Shown here: piece by piece, positions 1 through 4,033 of the stretch
Position numbering within the stretch: the stretch's first letter is position 1
Layout: every line of letters starts with the position of its first letter
Source: CAYLWN01 sp964387625
GTDB taxonomy: Bacteria > Patescibacteriota > Microgenomatia > UBA10105
Direction: 5' to 3'
NCBI GenBank assembly: GCA_964387625.1
Contig: CAYLWN010000044.1
Span: 1 to 6,471 of the forward strand
DNA length: 6,471 nt
Made by a program: the position numbers and the translations under genes
Notes under the pieces: generated by a model
What the model was told of the DNA's origin: nothing
Seen by the model: the letters and a program-made list of their open reading frames with translations, nothing else
The model's database searches: none

Positions 1-42
1 ACTGATTTGATCAAGACTGTTCAAAAATTATTGCGTAAAATG

Positions 43-114
<72 letters not shown>

Positions 115-122
115 GTTCAATT

Positions 123-151
123 ATTTTACTTCGTTAATGTAATTTTGTCAT
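123..151 (-). promoter_or_regulatory. Promoter of tRNA-Gly(GCC), overlapping the hydrolase stop codon
   Basis: Reading the minus strand, ATGACA (plus 146-151, five of six matches to TTGACA) is followed after 17 nt by TAAAAT (plus 123-128, five of six to TATAAT), 8 nt before the tRNA 5' end. The -35 box overlaps the TGA stop of the upstream hydrolase gene (plus 148-150), so the tRNA can be expressed independently of that gene. This is a sequence match only. Confidence 0.6.
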
Positions 152-783
152 CTAAGACTATTTACCACCGCTACAATTTCTTGCTGAAAAGCTAAAGCAA
201 CATTCCCCACAATTTCATGTCCACCTTCAGGTCTAACAAATTTGAATTTATTTAAACCATATTGCTCATCTAAATTTTTAAATTGATCAATTACACGTTG
301 AGCAACTATCTCGGGAATACTTTTATCATGCAATGGAGCGAGTATGACAATTTTTTCTATATTATTATATATTTTAGCCCAATTGAAATCTTTATCGAAC
401 CATCCACCCATTCTTTCTATTTGGGGTACAGGGAAAGGTAACGGTAATTTATATGTATCATATGGACAAGCCGCCACTAAAACTTTTATTTTATGTTTTT
501 CAGCTATCCGAAAAGCTGCTAGTGTTCCAGTGGAATGTGCTCCTATAAAAGTGTTCTCATCAATAAGCGATTCAAGAACAGGCAACCATTTACTGCTTTT
601 TCCAATGACAGGACTGGGAAGTTTTTCTCCCCAGATATTCACATCGCCTAATAAACCCGGTAAATCCTTTTTAAAATTACTTATCCACTGAGGTACTTTT
701 CCAAAAACCCAATTTCCATGAATTAATACTATATTTGGAGATTTCCCTAAAGGTTCTTTTAAACGAATTGGTAAATTTTCCAT
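148..783 (-). CDS. RBBP9/YdeN-like alpha/beta serine hydrolase
   Basis: A 211-residue cytosolic protein with the alpha/beta hydrolase pattern of the RBBP9/YdeN group. The first strand and oxyanion loop are at residues 18-24 (IVLIHGN). The nucleophile elbow is GAHSTG around Ser84. The FNWAKI segment typical of this group leads into the acid Asp153 (LAPLHDKSIP), and the base is His189 in EGGHE. The elbow has Ala where many relatives have Gly. The substrate cannot be told; the family includes small esterases and peptidase-like enzymes. An upstream start at 831 is rejected because it lies inside tRNA-Phe. The ATG at 783 directly precedes the conserved core, and no other in-frame start lies between it and the core. 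It begins 3 nt after the tRNA-Phe 3' end, with no Shine-Dalgarno and no AT-rich -10 box of its own, so it is probably transcribed with that tRNA. Confidence 0.9.
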   Translation of the reverse strand: MENLPIRLKEPLGKSPNIVLIHGNWVFGKVPQWISNFKKDLPGLLGDVNIWGEKLPSPVIGKSSKWLPVLESLIDENTFIGAHSTGTLAAFRIAEKHKIKVLVAACPYDTYKLPLPFPVPQIERMGGWFDKDFNWAKIYNNIEKIVILAPLHDKSIPEIVAQRVIDQFKNLDEQYGLNKFKFVRPEGGHEIVGNVALAFQQEIVAVVNSLR

Positions 784-786
784 GTG

Positions 787-859
787 TGCCGAGAGCAGGA
801 GTCGAACCCGCATAATGTGTTTTTCAGACACACACCGTGACCACCTTGGTTATCTCGGC
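787..859 (-). tRNA. tRNA-Phe(GAA)
   Basis: A 73-nt cloverleaf on the minus strand. The acceptor is GCCGAGA/TCTCGGC with discriminator A. The anticodon stem TGTGT/ACACA encloses CTGAAAA, giving anticodon GAA with A at positions 36-38. The T arm is GCGGG-TTCGACT-CCTGC with one G-U pair. The D arm is atypical: a 3-bp stem (ACC/GGT) with an 11-nt loop containing GGTGG. CCA is not encoded; the next bases are CAC and then the ATG of the hydrolase gene. No convincing promoter lies immediately upstream, so it may be co-transcribed with tRNA-Leu. Confidence 0.95.
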
Positions 860-864
860 AAGTT

Positions 865-893
865 TTGGGACAAAACCTTTGGTTTTCTCCCAA
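865..893. repeat. Hairpin-forming inverted repeat in the Leu-Phe tRNA spacer
   Basis: TTGGGA (865-870) pairs with TCCCAA (888-893), and inside it AAACC pairs with GGTTT around a TTT loop, giving an 11-bp stem with a small internal loop. It ends 5 nt from the tRNA-Phe acceptor on the 5' side of that tRNA. On the minus strand it is not followed by a T-run. On the plus strand it is followed by ATTTTT, but no plus-strand gene ends here. It could be a processing signal in a Leu-Phe precursor. Confidence 0.6.
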
Positions 894-911
894 CGATTTT
901 TCCTAATTTGA

Positions 912-949
912 GTCGAAAGCTATTCATTAATATATTTAACGCTTTCGAC
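912..949. repeat. Perfect 9-bp inverted repeat with 20-nt AT-only-core loop
   Basis: GTCGAAAGC (912-920) and GCTTTCGAC (941-949) are exact reverse complements separated by 20 mostly A/T bases. It lies midway between tRNA-Leu and tRNA-Phe. The loop holds AT-rich stretches that could include a -10 box for tRNA-Phe, but no matching -35 is clear. Function is unknown. With the hairpin at 865-893 it accounts for most of the 126-bp spacer. Confidence 0.6.
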
Positions 950-985
950 AATTTATAGACTAATACTTAACTTTCGTAATTAATG

Positions 986-1070
986 TGGTCCAGGAGGGAC
1001 TCGAACCCTCACCCGCTTTTGGCAGACAGCATTTTAAGTGCTGCGCGTATACCGGTTCCGCCACTGGACC
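986..1070 (-). tRNA. tRNA-Leu(UAA)
   Basis: An 85-nt class II tRNA on the minus strand. The acceptor is GGTCCAG/CTGGACC with discriminator A. The anticodon stem CAGCA/TGCTG encloses CTTAAAA, giving anticodon TAA. The 16-nt variable arm has a short stem (CTGC/GCGG), and the T arm is GAGGG-TTCGAGT-CCCTC. The long variable arm and A73 agree with leucine identity. CCA is not encoded. It has a strong extended -10 upstream and is the first gene of the minus-strand tRNA series. Confidence 0.96.
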
Positions 1071-1080
1071 AATGAAATAA

Positions 1081-1089
1081 ATTATACCA
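1081..1089 (-). promoter_or_regulatory. Extended -10 promoter of tRNA-Leu
   Basis: The minus strand reads TGGTATAAT, a perfect extended -10 (TG-N-TATAAT), ending 10 nt before the tRNA-Leu 5' end. The -35 region at 17-18 nt is poor (at most three of six matches), as is common for extended -10 promoters. It lies back to back with the plus-strand promoter of the DUF192 gene. Confidence 0.7.
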
Positions 1090-1115
1090 CGAAAATCAGA
1101 CTAATCTATATGTGA

Positions 1116-1144
1116 TTGATATTTATTTTTAATTATTTTATGCT
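1116..1144 (+). promoter_or_regulatory. Candidate leaderless promoter of the DUF192 gene
   Basis: TTGATA (1116-1121, five of six to TTGACA) is followed by a 17-nt spacer and TATGCT (1139-1144, four of six to TATAAT). The expected transcription start is about 1151-1152, one or two bases from the ATG at 1153. The mRNA would then be essentially leaderless, which fits the absence of any Shine-Dalgarno. Confidence 0.5.
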
Positions 1145-1152
1145 TAAGTTAT

Positions 1153-1638
1153 ATGTTTAAGAAAATTTTTATTTTACTATTATTTATTATTGGAGGTGTT
1201 TTAGTATATTTTTACTATACTAAAAATGGTTTGCCCTTTATATCTAAAGAACCTAAACCAACCTCTTCTATGGTTTCGCAAATAAAAATTAACAACCAAT
1301 TATTTGAAATAGACATTGCAGATACAAATGACAAAAGAGCCCAGGGTTTATCAGGTAAAAGCAGATTGTGTGAAAATTGCGGGATGTTATTCATTTTTGA
1401 CACTAAAGATGATTATGGTTTTTGGATGAAAGACATGTTATTTCCTTTGGATTTCGTCTGGATTGATGTAAATATAATTGTTGATATTACCGAAAATGTA
1501 CCAGTTCCCATAACTGCTACTTATTTACCGCAATATCGACCAAAACAACCAGTAAACCGGGTTTTAGAGCTAAACACAGGAATTATCAAAAAATATCAGA
1601 TCAAAATCGGAGACAGTGTCGAATACTTATTTCTTTGA
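1153..1638 (+). CDS. Membrane-anchored DUF192 protein
   Basis: A 161-residue protein with an N-terminal hydrophobic segment (about residues 4-22, after MFKK) that should be a membrane anchor or uncleaved signal. The DUF192 (COG1430) domain follows from about residue 42. Family marks in order are KRAQGLSG (61-68), GMLFIF (77-82), FWMKDM (90-95), PLDFVWID (98-105), VLELNTG (137-143) and a terminal IGD (152-154). The domain probably faces outside the membrane. The biochemical role of DUF192 is not established. Two cysteines (Cys73, Cys76) in CENCG could form a disulfide or bind metal. The start has no Shine-Dalgarno but has a promoter placed for leaderless transcription. The gene is divergent from tRNA-Leu and is followed by tRNA-Gly(UCC). 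Confidence 0.9.
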   Translation: MFKKIFILLLFIIGGVLVYFYYTKNGLPFISKEPKPTSSMVSQIKINNQLFEIDIADTNDKRAQGLSGKSRLCENCGMLFIFDTKDDYGFWMKDMLFPLDFVWIDVNIIVDITENVPVPITATYLPQYRPKQPVNRVLELNTGIIKKYQIKIGDSVEYLFL

Positions 1639-1645
1639 ACAAGTG

Positions 1646-1663
1646 ATTCTAAACTAGAATTTT
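1646..1663 (+). terminator. Weak hairpin after the DUF192 gene
   Basis: ATTCTA (1646-1651) pairs with TAGAAT (1655-1660) around a 3-nt loop, and the sequence runs into TTTT (1660-1663). It starts 7 nt after the DUF192 stop codon. The stem is short and A/T-rich, so it is at best a weak terminator and may be chance in this AT-rich background. Confidence 0.25.
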
Positions 1664-1677
1664 ATCCACATTAACAT

Positions 1678-1683
1678 TATAAT
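1678..1683 (+). promoter_or_regulatory. -10 box of tRNA-Gly(UCC)
   Basis: A perfect TATAAT lies 10 nt before the tRNA 5' end, so transcription would start about 3-4 nt upstream of the mature tRNA. The -35 position at 17 nt spacing reads TAGAAT, only three of six matches to consensus. Confidence 0.6.
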
Positions 1684-1693
1684 AGCTAGTTAT

Positions 1694-1768
1694 GCGGTGG
1701 TAGTTCAACGGTAGAATGTCTCCCTTCCAAGGAGAAGGTTGGCGGTTCAAATCCGCTCCACCGCTCCA
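1694..1768 (+). tRNA. tRNA-Gly(UCC) with encoded CCA
   Basis: A 72-nt cloverleaf (1694-1765) plus an encoded CCA (1766-1768). The acceptor is GCGGTGG/CCACCGC with discriminator U. The anticodon stem TCTCC/GGAGA encloses CTTCCAA, giving anticodon TCC. The T arm is GGCGG-TTCAAAT-CCGCT. It shares its anticodon stem with tRNA-Gly(GCC) at the left end. The four complete minus-strand tRNAs in the window lack an encoded CCA. The GrpB gene starts 62 nt after the CCA. Confidence 0.97.
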
Positions 1769-1771
1769 AAT

Positions 1772-1800
1772 GTACAGAAATCACTACAAACGTACAGAAA
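1772..1800 (+). repeat. 9-bp direct repeat spaced 20 bp, upstream of the GrpB gene
   Basis: GTACAGAAA occurs at 1772-1780 and again at 1792-1800, a start-to-start distance of exactly 20 bp or about two helical turns. It lies between tRNA-Gly(UCC) and the GrpB-family gene. The spacing is compatible with a protein binding to one face of DNA, but no regulator is encoded nearby. Confidence 0.45.
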
Positions 1801-1830
1801 GTTACTTGACAAATACATAAAACAACAAAA

Positions 1831-2358
1831 ATGTTAACTTTAGAACAAGAAAAATGGATCGCTCATCTTTCTGATGTAAATAAAATTAGTATTGTCCCAT
1901 TTGATCCTACTGCAGAGGAAAAATTTCAAAGAGTTAAACAAAAAGTTCAAGATTCATTAGGAACACGAACACTTGTTGAACATCACGGGGCAACAAGTTT
2001 GAGAATATCGGGACAGGATGAAATTGATGTCTATATCCCAACCCCCGGGGCTAAATTTAATTCGTTAATTAATCCACTAAAAACACTGTTCGGCGAACCG
2101 AGAAGTTTATATCCACTTGAGAGAGCAAGGTTTGTAACGGAAGAGTTGGGTAAACACGTTGATGTGTTTTTGATTAATGAGGAACATGATGGATGGAAAA
2201 ATGGAGTTAAATTTGAAGCGTATTTGAAATTTCACCCAGAAGCTCTCGAGGAGTATCGGCAGTTAAAAGAAAATGGTGATGGATTAAGTGTTCGAGAATA
2301 TTATCGAAGAAAAACAGAGTTTATTAATGGAATTTTGGCCAAGGTTGAAAATCCTTAA
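1831..2358 (+). CDS. GrpB-family (nucleotidyltransferase-like) protein
   Basis: A 175-residue soluble protein resembling the GrpB/UPF0157 family of the nucleotidyltransferase superfamily. It has the opening VPFDPTAEEKF (22-32), then EHHGATSLRISGQDEIDVYI (50-69). The latter corresponds to the family's EHIGSTSVPGL-KPIID core, with acidic residues where the nucleotidyltransferase fold puts metal ligands. Next come HVDVFL (109-114) and the C-terminal signature F-x2-YL-x2-HP-x4-EY-x2-LK (128-146). The core is less glycine- and proline-rich than in typical members, so the assignment is by pattern. Substrate and role are unknown. There is no Shine-Dalgarno before the ATG and no convincing promoter, so read-through from tRNA-Gly(UCC) is possible. 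It converges with the methylthiotransferase gene. Confidence 0.82.
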   Translation: MLTLEQEKWIAHLSDVNKISIVPFDPTAEEKFQRVKQKVQDSLGTRTLVEHHGATSLRISGQDEIDVYIPTPGAKFNSLINPLKTLFGEPRSLYPLERARFVTEELGKHVDVFLINEEHDGWKNGVKFEAYLKFHPEALEEYRQLKENGDGLSVREYYRRKTEFINGILAKVENP

Positions 2359-2368
2359 AACTAGTAAT

Positions 2369-2384
2369 ATCCATACGGATTTTT
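2369..2384 (+). terminator. Small hairpin with T-run between convergent genes
   Basis: ATCC (2369-2372) pairs with GGAT (2377-2380) around ATAC, followed by a T-run to 2384. An alternative longer pairing joins AAAATCC (2348-2354, overlapping the GrpB stop) to GGATTTT (2377-2383). It sits where a terminator for the GrpB gene is expected, but the stem is short. Confidence 0.35.
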
Positions 2385-2408
2385 AACAAATTAAGTTTTA
2401 AAATAAGG

Positions 2409-3815
2409 TCAGGAGTTATTAGACGGAGCAAATTCTCGAACAGCCAAAGTGGAAAGAGGTTCGAGCTGAGTACCGTCCCCAGCTCCAATTAAATTTTCAT
2501 AGAATTTCTGTATTTTAATATTTATTATTCTCTTTTTTAAACTTTTTAAATTAGAAACTCTTGCCGGTAAATTGTTTGATAGCAAAACTTTATTTTTATT
2601 AATTACTATAGCTTGATCGAATCTCCCTATTTGTGATTTATTAAATTTAATAAATTTTTGCTGACTTAATTTGCGTAATTTTTCTGACCTGATTTTCTTT
2701 TCAACATTAGTTGGTTCAGCATAATGTTTAATCAATATTTCTGCTGTAGTACCTTTTCGCATGGAAAACCTGAATATATGAAATTTATCTATTGGCGCGT
2801 TTTCTAAAAAATTATAAGTTTTGTTAAATTCTTCATGAGTTTCTCCGGGAAAACCGACAATAATATCTGTGGAAATAAAAACAGATGGATTGATTTGTTT
2901 AAGTTGGTTTAATTTAATCAGAAATTGCTCAATAGTATATTTTCTATTCATTAATTTTAGAATTTTATCTGACCCGGATTGCAGAGGAATATGAAAAAAA
3001 TTAACCAATCTGTTTAGGGGTAATATTTGTTTGTAAAATTGGATAAATTCGTTTGTTAAACTCCAAGGATGTAATGAGCCTAAGCTAATTCTGGGTATTT
3101 TAGTCTTATTAATAATTTCATTTATTAATTGAGTTAAAGTTTCATTATTTTTTCCGAAATATTCAGTATTAATGGCGGATAAAATCACTTCCTGAATATT
3201 TTTATATTGATTTATTTCAGTTAGAATTTCTTTAATGGTTTTGGATTCTGGTTTCCCCCGCAAGTATGGAACTAAACAATAAGAACAATATCTTTGACAC
3301 CCATCCTGGATCTTGATAATTAATCTTCCGGATTCTAAAAATTTATCAGGAAAAGTATCTTTGTCATTCTGAGTGGAACGAAGAATCTTCTTTTGAGAAG
3401 ATCCTTCACTTTCGTTCAGGATGACACTGTTTATAAAGATTGTTTTGTTGTCGTCTTTAACTTCTCCTCGCAATGACAAAGATAAAGTAATTAGTTTTAC
3501 AGGTATTAAATCTTTTTCGTTATTGGGAATCAATAAATCAACATCTTTAATTAAATCATTGTTTTTCATCCAAAATGTTGCAGCACATCCGGTAACAATG
3601 ATTTTAGTTAGAGGGTATTTTTTGCGAATTTGATAAATGTATTGTCTGACTTCCCTTTCAGCTTTTTGGGTAACAGCGCATGAATTGATGATGTAAAAAT
3701 CAGGGCTACTTTGAGAGTATTTAAATCCTCTATCAATTAATTGTTGATTAATTTGGTTTTTTTCAGCTTGGTTAACCCGGCAACCAAAAGCAAATGAAGC
3801 AAAAGTAGTTTTCAT
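2409..3815 (-). CDS. mtaB: MtaB-type tRNA t6A37 methylthiotransferase with in-frame repeat insertion
   Basis: A 468-residue radical SAM methylthiotransferase of the MiaB/RimO/MtaB group. It should convert t6A37 to ms2t6A37 in tRNAs reading ANN codons. The N-terminal domain has FGCRVNQAE (Cys12), NSCAVTQKAE (Cys46) and VTGC (Cys77), the three ligands of the auxiliary Fe-S cluster. The radical SAM motif is CQRYCSYC (Cys173, 177, 180). HIPLQSGSD and DIIVGFPGET follow, then a short TRAM-like region. GCRVNQ favours MtaB over MiaB (GCQMN) or RimO (GCPKN). Start: ATG at 3815; a TTG at 3821 is also in frame but is not preferred. The ATG is 8 nt after the 3' end of tRNA-Arg, with no Shine-Dalgarno. 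Odd points: residues 131-151 are encoded by a palindromic repeat, residues 114-122 by a half-copy, and the last 25 or so residues (from LIGAGDGTQLEP) do not look like the family. Confidence 0.9.
   Translation of the reverse strand: MKTTFASFAFGCRVNQAEKNQINQQLIDRGFKYSQSSPDFYIINSCAVTQKAEREVRQYIYQIRKKYPLTKIIVTGCAATFWMKNNDLIKDVDLLIPNNEKDLIPVKLITLSLSLRGEVKDDNKTIFINSVILNESEGSSQKKILRSTQNDKDTFPDKFLESGRLIIKIQDGCQRYCSYCLVPYLRGKPESKTIKEILTEINQYKNIQEVILSAINTEYFGKNNETLTQLINEIINKTKIPRISLGSLHPWSLTNEFIQFYKQILPLNRLVNFFHIPLQSGSDKILKLMNRKYTIEQFLIKLNQLKQINPSVFISTDIIVGFPGETHEEFNKTYNFLENAPIDKFHIFRFSMRKGTTAEILIKHYAEPTNVEKKIRSEKLRKLSQQKFIKFNKSQIGRFDQAIVINKNKVLLSNNLPARVSNLKSLKKRIINIKIQKFYENLIGAGDGTQLEPLSTLAVREFAPSNNS
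3363..3425 (-). repeat. 63-bp palindromic repeat inserted in frame in mtaB
   Basis: On the minus strand this begins GTCATCCTGAACG and ends CACTCAGAATGAC. The two halves are imperfect reverse complements around a central ATCTTCTCAAAAGAAGAT. It is 63 nt, starts exactly on a codon and encodes 21 residues from VILNESEGSS to RSTQND without a stop. The same family occurs at 5905-5987: both start GTCATCCTG, and their ends share CTTCGTTCC(A/G)CTC then AGAATGAC. It lies in the linker between the N-terminal domain and the radical SAM core, where extra residues should be tolerated. It is analogous in behaviour to Rickettsia palindromic elements, without implying common origin. Confidence 0.85.
3450..3477 (-). 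repeat. Half-copy of a dispersed palindromic repeat in mtaB
   Basis: The minus strand reads GTCATTGCGAGGAG and then degenerates to GACGAC. GTCATTGCGAGGAG resembles one arm of the GTCAT-type dispersed palindromes, but the complementary arm is missing. It encodes SLRGEVKDD in a reading frame different from that used by the neighbouring full element. It lies 24 bp from that element, so the linker seems to have received two repeat-derived pieces. Confidence 0.5.
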
Positions 3816-3823
3816 AAACAAAG

Positions 3824-3895
3824 TACCCCCAGAAGGAATTGAACCTTCATCTCCTCCTTAGAAGGGAGATGCTCTATCCGTTGAGCTATGGGGGC
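3824..3895 (-). tRNA. tRNA-Arg(UCU)
   Basis: A 72-nt cloverleaf on the minus strand. The acceptor is GCCCCCA/TGGGGGT with a G1-U72 pair, and the discriminator is A. The D arm is GCTC/GAGC. The anticodon stem TCTCC/GGAGG encloses CTTCTAA, giving anticodon TCT with A37. The T arm is GAAGG-TTCAATT-CCTTC. CCA is not encoded. It reads AGA/AGG and so belongs to the class that normally carries t6A37, the kind of substrate MtaB acts on. The mtaB gene follows 8 nt later. Confidence 0.96.
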
Positions 3896-3909
3896 AACTA
3901 ATATAGTTA

Positions 3910-3918
3910 ATTATATCA
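3910..3918 (-). promoter_or_regulatory. Extended -10 promoter of the tRNA-Arg/mtaB unit
   Basis: The minus strand reads TGATATAAT, a perfect extended -10, ending 14 nt before the tRNA-Arg 5' end. No good -35 lies at 16-18 nt. Because mtaB has no promoter-like sequence between the tRNA and its ATG, this is the likely promoter for both. Confidence 0.65.
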
Positions 3919-3943
3919 TTGAAACAGTATTAAACGGAAGTAT

Positions 3944-4006
3944 ACCTTCGACTTACTTTGTTCGCTCAGGGAGTATTTAAGGTATTGTCTGAATGGAGTC
4001 GAAGAC
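3944..4006. repeat. Imperfect palindromic repeat of the CTTCGACT type
   Basis: CTTCGACT (3946-3953) and AGTCGAAG (3997-4004) form the outer stem, with TTCGCTCAGG in the left arm facing TCTGAATGG in the right arm. The pattern CTTCGACT..TTCGCTCAGG..CTGA(A)..GGAGTCGAAG resembles dispersed palindromes common in several bacterial genomes. It sits between the divergent promoters of tRNA-Arg/mtaB and the glycoside hydrolase gene, and covers the -35 area of the latter. Confidence 0.7.
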
Positions 4007-4018
4007 CTTTCATACTTC

Positions 4019-4027
4019 TGTTAAAAT
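4019..4027 (+). promoter_or_regulatory. Extended -10 placed for leaderless transcription of the glycoside hydrolase
   Basis: TGTTAAAAT matches the extended -10 (TG-N-TATAAT with one mismatch). A start 7 nt after the box falls on the A of the ATG at 4034. The -35 position lies in the palindromic repeat and reads TCGAAG at 17 nt spacing, with no useful match. The gene lacks a Shine-Dalgarno, which agrees with a leaderless mRNA. Confidence 0.5.
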
Positions 4028-4033
4028 GGGTTA

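Noticed and set aside
344..691. Plus-strand open frame of 115 codons
   Set aside because: It is antisense to the well-supported alpha/beta hydrolase and has no recognisable domain.
784..831. Upstream start for the hydrolase adding 16 residues
   Set aside because: The extra codons lie inside tRNA-Phe and encode no family-like sequence.
865..900. Hairpin followed by T-rich DNA as a plus-strand terminator
   Set aside because: No plus-strand gene ends nearby, and the T-run does not directly follow the stem.
1806..1811. Perfect TTGACA before the GrpB gene
   Set aside because: The matching -10 position would fall on or after the start codon and reads nothing like TATAAT, so it is not counted as a promoter.
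2411..2486. Possible decayed tRNA on either strand at the mtaB 3' end (GTTCGAG-like stretches, GGAG/CTCC ends)
   Set aside because: No acceptor, T-arm and anticodon stems can be formed together; only isolated TTCGAG motifs fit.
3421..3633. Plus-strand open frame of 70 codons opposite mtaB
   Set aside because: It arises largely from the palindromic repeat and the antisense of mtaB, with no domain of its own.
3816..3821. TTG start two codons upstream for mtaB
   Set aside because: It is only 2 nt from the tRNA-Arg 3' end and gives no better context than the ATG at 3815.
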